DNA of 64,000 nucleotides from Bubalus kerabau. Taxonomy: Eukaryota > Chordata > Mammalia > Artiodactyla > Bovidae. The notes beneath the pieces were generated by a model. The model was not told the origin of the DNA, searched no databases, and saw only the letters and a program-made list of their open reading frames with translations. Positions 22,195 to 32,745 of the stretch are shown in pieces. Every line of letters starts with the position of its first letter. The first letter of the stretch is position 1. The stretch is taken from positions 81,929,482 to 81,993,481 of the forward strand of contig NC_073626.1 in assembly GCF_029407905.1 (NCBI RefSeq), in the 5' to 3' direction. The position numbers were made by a program, and so were the translations under genes.

Positions 22195-22840
22195 CATTGG
22201 CTAGGGATTCTGTGACAAAGAAACACAGAGTAGGAACTTAAATGAGGTACGTTTATTGCTTCACAGTCCTAAAGGCTGGAAGTCTGAACAGATGTTGGCT
22301 GGGTTCACTTCTTCCAAGGGCTCTGAGGGAAAATCTGTCCCATGCCTCTCTCCTACCTTTGGGCATACTGTTGGCCATCTTCAGTGCCCCAGGGTTGTAA
22401 ATGCATCACCCAGATCTTTGCCTTCATCTTTCCTTGGTGTTCTGCTTGTTTGTGTCTCTGTGTCCAAATTTCTCCTTTTTATAAGGATTGTCTGTGCTCA
22501 TACTCAGTCATGTCTGGCAACCCTTTGGAATGTAGCCCACCAGGCTCCTCTGTCCATGAGATTCTCCAGGCAAGGACACTGGAGTGTGTTGCCATTTCCT
22601 CATGCAGGGGATCTTCCTGACCCAGGGATTGAACCTGTGTCTCCTGCATTGCAGGCAGATTCTTTACCCACTGAGCCATCAGGGAAGCCCCTTTATAAGG
22701 ACACTAGTCATATTAAATTAGGGCTCACCCTCATGACTTCATTTAAAAACGCTGTTTCCAAACAAGGTCACCTTCTGAGGCACTGGGCTAGGACTTCAGT
22801 GTGTCTATTTGGAGAGACATAATCCCATTCATAACTACTT
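22195..22840 (-). mobile_element. MLT1-type MaLR solo LTR, split by a SINE
   Basis: Reverse-oriented ancient ERVL-MaLR LTR: 'ctgtattcattggctagggattctgtgac', 'gtttattgcttcacagtcctaaaggctgg', and after the SINE 'aaggacactagtcatattaaattagggctcacc' and 'taatcccattcataact'. It has no internal retroviral sequence. A Bov-tA interrupts it at 22488-22691. Confidence 0.65.
22488..22691 (-). mobile_element. Bov-tA SINE inserted in the MLT1 LTR
   Basis: Reverse-strand Bov-tA ending in the tRNA-derived head 'gagccatcagggaagccc'. Flanked by TTTATAAGGA at 22478-22487 and 22692-22701. Joining across it restores a continuous LTR, which fixes the order of events: LTR first, SINE later. Confidence 0.94.
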
Positions 22841-25209
22841 TCCTGGGTAGCAAGAAAATGAAATATTTTGCTCCACAAGAATTCACTACTCCACACATTT
22901 TATTTTCTTGATTTAAGCACAGAAATTCTTGGGTTTTGGTAAATTAACTTTGAAAGGATGAACGATTTGTAACTGTTAACAGCATTCAAAGGAGGATGAA
23001 ACATGCGTGTGTAATGGGACACAAACTTTGGTTTGCTTTTACATTAGAAACAAAGCTAGTTCAGATTATATGTTAAGAGCACGTGAAGAATATGACACAA
23101 TTTGTTTATCTTACTTAAGCAGCCTTTTGTTCCTGCCACTTCTCTTTCCCTGGAACCTTCCTTAAAAACTAATTAGTTGAGAGAGCTAAGTCAGGGCTGT
23201 GGCGAATTTTCCAAAAGCTTGGGGGCCAACAGTTCTTGAAATACTGATCTGGCTTCTAGAAAATAAGGACAATTCTCCAGTGTCACCTCAAATTAACAGC
23301 ATTTTTATTCTTCAGAACAAATTTTGAATATTTAGAGGCCATGGAGGAGTACAAAAATGGTCTTAATGTTAAAATCTACATAGTAACTTTAAATTCGTGG
23401 TGCAGAAAGATAAACCAGTTGAAAAGAAAAAAAGCCCTTTTGTAATTAGTTAAAATAGAGGAATGAAAACAAGACAAATTCAGAGAGAGAGAGAGAAGGC
23501 TAAATACTAGTGCTTATAAAATGCTCTTGAAATGAATGCGAAGCTGGCTGTACAATGCATCACGGTGGTCAGTAGGTAAGAGATTCGTTCTGAAAAGTGT
23601 TTTGATCTCAGATAACTTTGCTCACAGCCAGTGAATCAGTGAAATCAAAGAATCTTCGCTCTGTGGGGAAATTCAAGAATTCAGACCGCAACAGAACTAA
23701 TTGATAAACGAGCCCCAAAAGCCAGAGAGTCGACTCAGCTGCATTAATTTAGTGAATGGTTATCTTGATGCCATGCTCCCTCCCTTCCTCTCGTTCTTAT
23801 AATTATGCTCTAAATAAGCACAGGAGAGGAAGAAATAAAGCACTATTAACACCAGATAATGGTCCTTGAAGGCAGAATTTCATAAACCATTATGTTATAC
23901 AGCTTGCTAACTTATTATCTTTCCAAATCACAGAGGGCTGGCTTTCTCTCCTAGCCTTTTCTCTCAAGTAAGCCTCCTTGGCCGTGGAAGGCCGCATAGC
24001 CACACAAGCTGAAATCCCTGAACGCTCGTAGTAACTGTAACTGTTCTGACTCTTCTGCCTCAGGAAGACAAAGAGCTAATTTGTTCCTTAAAAAAAAATT
24101 AATTATGAAGCCTTTCAAGGAGACCCCATAATTGAACTTAGCCAACAGATCATTTGCAACGAGGATGTGGCAGAAAGCAAAAGGTAATATTCATCATGAC
24201 TTGGCAGTTGAAAATCATTTCTCTCTCAAATCTGGAAGAAATTATTTGAACCTTTCTTTCTTCAGTTCAATATACCTTGAAATTTATTGCAAAGGGCCTT
24301 TATAAATCCCTGCACTGAGAAGAATGGGGCCAGCTTGAAAGAGGAGTACTTGGGATGAGGGTGCCTTTGTGTGGGCTTAGGGCTCTTGCTATTCTGAAAG
24401 CTACACTCTATTTCACTGCAGAGAAAGTACACTTCAAATTAGAAGGGAAGATTATAGCTTTCTTCAAATCAATGTGTTGCCCTAGTTCTAGAATTCAGGA
24501 AAATTTTAAACATTGCTACAATCCTCTCAGGGAAAAATGAAAATGAGGATATCTCATTATTTTAAATAAATGCTTGGCTTTCCTTTGCAGTGATGGATAT
24601 TCTGTCTCGACTGCCTCATATGAGACACATTTTTAAAGATGGGCAGAGCGATCACTTATTTAATCACAGGAGCCTGGGAGACCGGTAATGCGGTTGGTTG
24701 GGCCTCAGATAGGGCGTCTCTACTGGGAGAGGAAACGCTGGGATGTTTTATTACAGATTTGGAAGAGCACACGAGGAAAGACATCCTGCTAATATAAACA
24801 GCAGCTGGGAGAATTTAAAAATGATGAGCTATGTGATACCAAAAAGAGTTTTCACTTGGCCCATTATTTTGGGGGGAAGCTGACAAAAATGGGTATTTTT
24901 AGAAGCTAGAAAGATGTTAGTGTATTGCCATCTAAAATTTACAAAGTCTAAAGAGCAATATTTCTTAGATAGCTCATGACAGAGAGATGATATTATTTTA
25001 GGTCATATTTCAAAGAAAGATATAAGTACCCTAGCCACTGATAATATGTGGACAAGAATTTGCAATTTTTATTTTCCTTTCCCCCCTTTTCTAAATTGAA
25101 TGCCCCTTTATGCCATATCACTTCACTGGAATATATAATAGCCCCACATAATCTCATGTAGACGCTGTCAGTGGAGATGATTCTCCAGGCAGGCAGTCTT
25201 ATGGCGCTA
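22841..25209. other. Unassigned intergenic DNA
   Basis: A 2.4-kb stretch without any repeat I can name, apart from a short AG microsatellite at 23481-23496. AT-rich; no frame above chance. Its lack of repeats may reflect old, diverged DNA or constraint. Confidence 0.5.
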
Positions 25210-25420
25210 GAGGTGCTGGACTCAACTCCCAGGTTTTAGTCATTGGTTCTGAACTCAGTGCATCTTTCTGCCTTGTTTCCTCATCTGTTCAGTGAGAATG
25301 ATAATATCTGGATATTCTTTTCAGGGTCAGTGTTAAGGATCAAATTTCAAAAATTATTTGAAAGTAATTTGTAAGCTGAAGACTGCTACATGAATTACAA
25401 GTATCATGACTGTTAATATA
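25210..25420 (+). mobile_element. MIR SINE relic
   Basis: 'gaggtgctggactcaactccc', 'ccttgtttcctcatctgttcagtgagaatgataat' and 'aggatcaaatttcaaaaatt' follow MIR order. Confidence 0.65.
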
Positions 25421-25924
25421 AACATGATAAAGACGAATCCTGAGAGGACTACCTAGAAAAGGTTTCCTGAGCAATGATCGGTCAGTGCATCTTGAGTATG
25501 TGGTACAAAACCAATTTTCTTACTTGGCTGTTGCCCCCAAAAGCCTGGTGTTTCCAGATGATTCTTTTTGTAAGAAGTTTCAATGTCATTTTATAATACC
25601 TATATTAAAAAGGTCTTGCACTTTTGAAAAAAAAGAGGGGGAGAGGAAGTTTGCAAGTTGGAGGGAATGTCATTATGGGTATTACTATTGGCACTAATGT
25701 GAGACAGAATTAAATGTTATCAAATAGGACTTGAGAATATGAAAAATCTATCAGATTTTACTAGCCCTTTGAGTAGCATTTACATAGCCATAATTAATAT
25801 TCTATGTACATGAAGATAGGCTGAAATGACTATGTCGTGATTCTTTTCCAGATGCTTAAGACAAAGTCAATACAAAATTCATGATTTTTTTCTTTATTGG
25901 GTTGTCAAGGTTTTTACTAGAACC
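25421..25924. other. Unassigned intergenic DNA
   Basis: AT-rich DNA with no supported feature; the 70-codon frame at 25485-25697 is not recognisable. Confidence 0.45.
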
Positions 25925-28300
25925 TAATGGAAAGATGAAGAAGGTCTATACAGTCAGTCAAAACAAGACCCGGAGCTGACTGTGGCTCAGATCATGAGCT
26001 CCTTATTGCAAAACTCAGTCTTAAATAGGAAAAACCACTAGGCCATTCAGGTATGACCTAGATCAAATCCCTTATGATTATACAGTGGAGGTGATGAATA
26101 GATTCAAGGGATTAGAACCGGTAGAGAGTGCCTGAAGAACTATGGACAGAGGTTTGTAACATTGTACAGGAGGCGGTGACCAAAATCATCCCCAAGGAAA
26201 AGAAAAATAAGAAGGCAAAGTGGTTGTCTGGGAAGGCTTTACTAATAGCTGAGAAAAGCAGAGAAGTGAAAGGTAGGGGAGAAAGGGAAAGATATACCCA
26301 GCTAAATGCGGAGATACAGAGAATAGCAAGGAGAAAAGAACAATGCAAACAAATGGAGAAAAATAACAGAATGGAAAGACTAGAAATCTCCTCAAGAAAA
26401 CTGCAGATATCAAGGGAATAATTCAGGCAAGGATGGGCACAATAAAGGACAGAAATGGTATAGACCTAACCGAAGCAGAAGAGATTAAGAAGAGGTGGTA
26501 AGAATACACAGAAGAACTATACAAAAAAGATCTTCATGATCCCAATAATCACCATGGTGTGGCTACTCACCTACAGCCAGACATCCTAGAGTGTGAAGTC
26601 AAATGGGCCTTAGGAAGCATTACAATGAACAAAGCTAATGGAGGTGATAGAATTCCCGCTGAGCTGTTTAAAATTCTTAAAGATGATGCTGGGAAAGTGC
26701 TGCAGTCAGTGTCAGCAAATTTGGAAAACTCAGCAGTGGCCACAGAACTGGAAAAGGTCAGTTTTCATTCCAATTCCAAAGACGTTCAATGCCAAAGAAT
26801 GTTTCAACGACTGCACGACTGTACTCATTTCACATGCTAGCAAGGTAATCTCAAAATCCTTCAAATTGGGCTTCAGCAGTAGGTGAACTGAGAACTTCCA
26901 GATGTACAAGCTGGGTTTCGAAGAGGCAGAGAAAACGGAGATCAAATTGCCAATATCCGTTGGATCATGGAGAAAGTAAGGAAGAAAAATACCGAGCTCT
27001 GCTTCATTGATTACGTGAAAGCCTCTGTGTGGATCACAATAAACTTTGGACAGTTCTTAAAGAGATGAGTGTACTAGACCATCTTGCCTGTCTCCTGAGA
27101 AACCTCTATGGAGGTCAAGAAACAACAGTTAGAACCAGATATGGAGCAATGGACTGGCTCCAAATTGGGAAAGGAGTACATCAAGGCTGTATACTGTCAC
27201 CCTGCTTATTTAACTTCTATGTAGAGTACATCATGCAGAATGCCAGGCTAGATGAGCCGGCCACAAACTGAAAATATCAACAACCTCAGATACGGGCTTC
27301 CCTGGTGTCTCAGATGGTAAAGAATCTGCAGCTGCATTGCCTGCATTGCAGGAGACCCAGGTTCGATCCCAGGGTCAGGTCGAGAAGATCCCCTGGAGAA
27401 GGGAATGGCAGCCCACTCCAATATTCTTGCCTGGAGAATTCCATGGACAAAGGAGCCTGGCAGGCTACAGTCCATGGGGTTGCAAAGAGTCAGACACAAC
27501 TGAGCTACAAACACTTTCTTTCACTTTCAGATATGTAGATGCTATCACTCTAATAGCAGAAAGTGAAGAGGAACTAAAGAGCCTTTTGATAAAGGTGAAA
27601 AAGGAGAGTGACAAAGCTGGTTTAAAACTCAACACTGAAAAAACTAAGATCATGGCTTGTGGTCTCATTACTTCATGGCAAATACAAGGAGGAAAAGTGG
27701 AAGCAGTGACAGATTTTATTTTCTTTGGCTCCTAAATCACTGCAAATGATGACTGCAGCCATGAAATTAACAGATGCTTGCTCCTTGGAAGGAAAGCTAT
27801 GACATACCTTGACAGCATATTAAGAAGCAGAGACATCACTTTGCCGACAAAGGTTCGTATGGTCAAAGCTATGGTTTTTCCAGTAGTCATGTGAGAACTG
27901 GATCATAAAGAAGGCTAAGTGCTGAAGAATTAACTGATGCTTTTGAACTGTGGTATTGGGGAAGACTCTTGAGAGTCCCTTGGACTGCAGGGAGATCAAA
28001 CCAGTCAATTCTAAAGGAAATCAACCCTGAATATTCAGTGGAAGGGCTGATGCTGAAGCTGAAGCTCCAATATTTTGACCATCTGATGTGAACAGCCAAC
28101 TCATTGGAAAAGACCTTGATGCTAAGAGAGATTGAAGGTAAAAGGAGAAAGGGGTAGCAGAAGATGAAATGGTTAGATAGCATCACCAACTCAATGGACA
28201 TTAATTTGAGCAAACTCCAGGAGATAGTGGAGGACAGAGGAGACTAGCATGCTACAGTACATGAGGTTGCAAAGAGTTGGACACAACTTAGCAACTGAAA
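25925..28300 (+). mobile_element. BovB LINE, 5'-truncated and decayed, split by a Bov-tA
   Basis: Starts in the endonuclease-coding region, keeping 'gctcagatcatgagctcc' (encodes the SDH catalytic motif), and runs through the RT region to the 3' end near 28300. The RT frame is broken into pieces by stops and indels (for example frames near 26128, 26559, 27029 and 27337). Relative to the copy at 36.7 kb it has more private changes and looks older. A SINE interrupts it just before the YADD-coding site. A clear TSD was not found. Confidence 0.93.
27293..27526 (+). mobile_element. Bov-tA SINE inserted in the BovB
   Basis: Complete Bov-tA with a small extra 'gctgcattgcct' insertion in the head. 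TCAGATA at 27286-27292 and 27527-27533 is the duplicated target, and BovB reads continuously across it ('aacctcagatatgtagatgc'). The insertion postdates the BovB. Confidence 0.93.
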
Positions 28301-28465
28301 AACAACATTGGAAATGTACTCTTACATGGTAAGTCATCACTGTGATACAACTAAGAGACAACCAGCTTTCACCATCAGAATCAGCTTTATGAATTGTTCC
28401 ATCGTCACCCAAAGGAACCTCTGGGTGACAATGAAGCTTTTTTTTGGCAGAGTAGCTTTTTAACT

Positions 28466-28612
28466 ATGTGCTTCAGTCCCTGGGGTTGGGAAGATTCCCT
28501 GGAGAAGGGAACAGCTACCCACTCCAGTATTCTGGCCTGGAGAATTCCATGGACTGTGTAGTCCATAGGGTCGCAGAGTGTCAGACACGATTGACTTTCA
28601 CTTCTGTTTCTG
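28466..28612 (+). mobile_element. Bov-tA SINE lacking its tRNA head
   Basis: Begins in the linker 'tcagtccctggggttgggaag' and continues through the BovA body to 'agacacgattgactttcactt'. 5'-truncated. Confidence 0.88.
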
Positions 28613-28654
28613 AAATCCTGTTTTGTGTACAATATTCTTATTGTTTAATTTAGT

Positions 28655-28907
28655 TCTGTCTGCACTGGGTCTTCGATACTGTGAGCTTGCTTTCTCTAGT
28701 CCCGGCAAGTGGGAGTTATTCTCTAGTTGCTTCTCATTACCGTGGTTTCCCTTGCGGAGAATGGGCTCTAGAGTGTGTGGGCTCAGGTTGAGGTGCGCAG
28801 GCCTCATCGTTCTGCAGCATGTGGGATCTTCCTGGGACAGGATCAAACCTGTGTCCCCTGCATTGGCAGGCAGACTCCCAACTACTGGACTACCAGGGAA
28901 GCCCTAT
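28655..28907 (-). mobile_element. CHR-type SINE
   Basis: Reverse-strand cetartiodactyl tRNA-derived SINE: 'ctgcactgggtcttcgatactg' near its 3' end and 'ctggactaccagggaagccc' at its head. Flanked by related AATATTCTTA...AATTTAGT sequences (28631-28654 with a 7-bp insertion, and 28908-28924), consistent with a TSD. Confidence 0.85.
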
Positions 28908-28924
28908 AATATTCTTAATTTAGT

Positions 28925-29587
28925 ACCGACTGGCCAATCAGATGGAAGTGCTGATATTTCTTTCATTCTCCTTCTCAGTCAACTGCCTTGGTCCTTCACA
29001 GTCCTTGCCTCTGCCAATCCTCAGCCTTGCTTCCCACAGTTCGTTCTCCAAACCCTTGCTCAGCTTCATCCTCACCAGACACTCTTTTATGCCTGAGATT
29101 TCCATTTCTACACATTTTCTTCTGTTTACAAGTTCCTTTTCGCTGACGTTTCTTATTTCCCCAGTGGTTAGACACCCAGCCTGCCGATTTTCATTCTACT
29201 GCCGTGTTGAACTCTTCACCACAATCAGCCTTACCTATATAGCTCTAGAATCTGTTTGACTCCTCTAGTTTGGATTCCATAGGCAGGGTTTAGAATATTA
29301 ACCTTTCCCATGGGCTTTTGGTTCAGTTCTCACTTGAGTATCATTTCTCTTTTTTCTCTCCCTACTGCATAAATCTCCCACTGTTGCCTGTCATCTTTCT
29401 TTTGACTCCTGTGCCTTTAAATATTGCGGGGTAAGGTCTGATTATCAAAGAGACTGAGATAGTTTGTCTCTTGGACAAAGCACAGGATTGACAGTCGACG
29501 TGAAAAGATTCTAACTGTAGCTCTGCCATGAAATCTCTTTGGAAACCTACCCCCATCCCCTGGACAACTCTCTCTTAATTTAAAAAC
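28925..29587. other. Unassigned T/C-rich DNA
   Basis: Pyrimidine-rich from 28960 to 29220, giving chance frames (105 and 157 codons) without recognisable domains. It might be an old LINE remnant, but I cannot support a family. Confidence 0.4.
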
Positions 29588-29600
29588 TGCATTATCCTAG

Positions 29601-29766
29601 AACTTCCATGGTGGTCTAGTAGCTAAGACTTTGAGCTCCTAATGCCAGGGAACTGGGTTTGATCCCTGGTTGGGGAACTAGATCCCACATGTTGTAACAC
29701 AGAAGGTCCTGTATGTCATGGGCAGCCAAATTAAAAAAAAAAAAAAAAATAGTGTTAAAAAAAATT
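29601..29766 (+). mobile_element. CHR-type SINE
   Basis: 'aacttccatggtggtctagtagc' head, 'ggtttgatccctggttggggaactagatcccac', and a 17-nt A-run tail at 29732-29748. Flanked by TGCATTATCCTAG (29588-29600) and TGCATTAATCCTCAG (29767-29781), a TSD with two single-base indels. Confidence 0.85.
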
Positions 29767-29781
29767 TGCATTAATCCTCAG

Positions 29782-31124
29782 TGATTGGAAATCCTGCCAC
29801 TAGTCCATGTTTTCTCAGCCCATTTGGTGAAGGACTCTTCCAGATTTGGTGTTTTCAGCCTCTCCATTCCCACTGGCTCCTATCTTGTTTTCAGAAGTGC
29901 TTATCTGCTTTTGCTTAAAAAAATGACAAGAGTGACAGCAAAACCTTCTCCGACATCGCATTAAATTAGCAGTATACTTTTCTCCTTCATTTCATATCCA
30001 GAGCCTCTAAATGAGTGCTCTTCCCTGTTTTCCTCGATTTCCTCATCTGTTTAACTCTTGCAATTTATAAGCATGCCCTGTGCCACCCTCCCCGCTCTCA
30101 GCTGCCTTTGGCACTCTTGGTCCCTCTCTACTTTCAGCTTTTGTCTCGGCTTCCTTCTTATTCATTCCTTCCTTCTCGCTGCTCAGCTTTCTGGTGGTCC
30201 TCTGTGTTTTCTCCTCTGCACCCCTCCTCTGTCTGCTCTTTACCCTCTGCAAACCAGTCCCTGGGCCTCCTTTTAGTCTCCTCAGCATGGGGAGCTCATT
30301 CTTTTGAGAAAAGGCTTCTGCTGTCAACCTTCCAAGAGTGCTCTCACCAGAAAGGTGAACCAACTTTCTCTGTCTTCCCATTTTCAGAACTGTTTATTTG
30401 TAGCAAAGCAGGGAGACATGTGGTTTCCATCTGCCTTTTGCTTCCCCCAACCTCCACTTAAGACAATTTATTTCAGAATGCAAGTGTCCTAGTCCAAGTT
30501 CTTAAACAGGGAAGTCTGCACCACAGACAAACTCAACAGGCTAGGATAGGTTTTGCTAATGACAACAAAAAGTAAAAAATGATTCTGCGCTTCCTGTCCA
30601 CCTACATATATGAGAGGTTTTACTTTTCATTATATTTGAGATGTCAGGCTGTTTCTGAAACTGTTAAAATGTTGTAAAGTCCTATTCAAAGCGTGTTTTT
30701 ACTTGGCCCATTAGAGATGACTTTTCATGAAATTCTGAGGCTATTTTTTGTTTAAGGACTGCATTTTAATAGTCATTTTTTCAGTAAGTCATAGACAGAT
30801 GGCACCGGTGAATTTTCTAAGAGATTTCAAGCTATTTGCTTTCCTTTTCCTTTATTATATAATTTGAAAACCCATCAGACAGTTTGAAAGTTTTACAAAA
30901 GTAGGATTTAGGAAAGGTCTTTACGTATAATTGGAAACAGTCATTTGGGAGAGAAAATAGTCTTGGAAAAAAATTTCACTTGCCATTGAACATTATGTTT
31001 CTTCAGTCAAAACTAATACCATTTTCATGAGTGGGTAGATTCTCAGAGCACATCATTATTAAGATTTGTTAAATCAGAATGATCACTTTAAGTAATTCTT
31101 TTGAAATAATATTTTAAACAGTAG
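29782..31124. other. Unassigned intergenic DNA
   Basis: T/C-rich at 30010-30460, with frames up to 148 codons on both strands that show hydrophobic low-complexity translations and no domain. No repeat recognised. Confidence 0.45.
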
Positions 31125-31560
31125 TCATTGCTTAGTATTTTCTAGGACTATATTAAGTGCTTTACAAATAACTATTTGTTCATCTAGTTGACGTACTTAG
31201 AAGACACACCATTGCTTCCCCACCTCTACTCACACCATGTTCTCTACAGTTTACATAAAACCTTCCTAACAATTTTCAGTAGCGAAGACTCCATGCTTCC
31301 CATGCAGGGAGCCTGGGTTCAATCGTAGGTCAGGAAGCTAGATCTCACTTGCTACAACAAAGACTTCACATGCTGCAACTAAGGATCTATGTGCCACAAG
31401 TAAGATCTGACACACATAAATCAAAAAAAGAAATGGGTATTCTTGTTCCTATCTTATACAAGAGGAAAAAGACCCAAAGAGATTAAGCTTGCTCCACCAG
31501 CATCTTATAGCTAGTGATTAAACCTGGATTTAAACACAAGTCTATTAAACTGTCATGTGG
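31125..31560 (-). mobile_element. MIR relic split by a CHR SINE
   Basis: Left part 31125-31195 ('ctatattaagtgctttacaaataac') and right part about 31435-31560 ('aagaggaaaaagacccaaagagattaagcttgc', 'ctagtgattaaacctggattt') read as one reverse-strand MIR once the CHR piece between them is removed. Confidence 0.55.
31285..31430 (+). mobile_element. CHR-type SINE fragment
   Basis: 'ctcccatgcagggagcctgggttcaatcg'-like core (here starting 'cttcccatgc') followed by 'aggaagctagatctcac' and 'ctgcaactaaggatctatgtgcc', ending in an A-rich tail. The head is truncated. Confidence 0.7.
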
Positions 31561-32014
31561 GGGTCCATACAGTATATTCTGCATTTTACTTTTTACATGG
31601 TAGTCAGATTTTAAAAGTTTGTTTTCATATTTTCTGTAATATAAAAATTATCCATGGACTAATGTGAGAAATAGGGAAAACTGATTCAGAGGTGCTATAA
31701 ATCTTAACATGGCTTTAAGGGTCTTTCTGGTCCTGAGATCCTTAATTTTATAATGTAGATGTGTAGTTATTATTTTTTTAATGAGAACTGGAGAAAGGAT
31801 GAAGGACTCATCCCCATTTACAAGGCTACTCCCTTCACAATATTTAGATATCTAGAAAACTAAACCAATAATGATGCTTAGAGCGCATGCAATTCAATGT
31901 CAAAAGGAAATAGTTGCTCTTAAGGGATATTTTAATTAAGCTCTGAAGGCCAGATGAGCTACTTACTCATCTTTACCATAATGAAGCAGTCATTTTTATC
32001 TCATGGAGAGTGTA

Positions 32015-32745
32015 AGATGTGGCATCTGAAGCTCTGTTACTTACTAGCTATATGACTATAATCAAGTCAAGTCTCCACTTATGGCAGATTTGGTAGATCA
32101 GCTAACTGATTTCCCATTCCAATCTCCCTTTAGCTTTTCTTCCAGGAAATAGGTCATCTGTAATAGAAGATGAAGTCCAGACTACATTTCCCAGGTCCCT
32201 TTACAACCAGGATAAATGCATATGACTTAAATTCCACCAATCAGAAGCCTCTGGGCAAGACAAAGCTGCAGGAGTGAGCACATAAGATGGCAACTGCTCC
32301 CTAGTTATTTGGATTGACTGGAAGGCACATGGAGTGACAAAGTTGTTTCTTCTGGATCACTGTGATGGAATTTCCTCCAAATGTGAACGTCGTAGGCGTG
32401 GGCAGAGGCAGGGGCAGCCTTGATGCATCCCCTAAAAGCGCTCCAAATAACTGTCAGGCACTGTATGGGCTGTGTTGTTCATGGCCCTGCTGTCTGGCTG
32501 GTTAGGAGCCAAACCTGAGTCTTGCCCTCCCGGAGAGTCCACGAACTACCTAATACTCTGACGAGTTCCCTTCTCTTTAACCTGGTTAGAGTGGACTCTG
32601 TTGTCTGTAACAAAGAACTCCAGACATCATTCAACTTCTTTAAGTATAAAATGAGATAATGATAATCTAATTTTGATTAGAGGTACATGGTTGTAAGATG
32701 CAGTAAGCTTTAAAACGGCATATACATTTTAATTTCTGTTATTAT
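32015..32745 (+). mobile_element. Possible MIR relic, split
   Basis: 'gttacttactagctatatgactataatcaagtc' at 32035-32067 and 'aaaatgagataatgataatc' at 32647-32667 would be the two halves of one MIR, with an unrelated 0.55-kb insert between. Weakly supported. Confidence 0.4.
32081..32635. mobile_element. Possible MaLR/ERVL-type LTR relic
   Basis: 'gactacatttcccaggtcccttt', 'accaatcagaagcctctgg' and the end 'ggactctgttgtctgtaacaaagaactcc' recall old mammalian LTRs. Its position inside a split MIR supports an insertion. Family and exact ends are uncertain. Confidence 0.35.

Noticed and set aside
22195..22840. Retroviral gene remnants near the LTRs
   Set aside because: The LTR-like relics here and at 56750, 59325 and 61540 have no adjacent gag, pol or env-like frames; they appear to be solo or fragmentary LTRs.
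30015..30461. 148-codon frame with hydrophobic runs
   Set aside because: T/C-rich stretch; several overlapping frames of similar length on both strands indicate composition, not coding.
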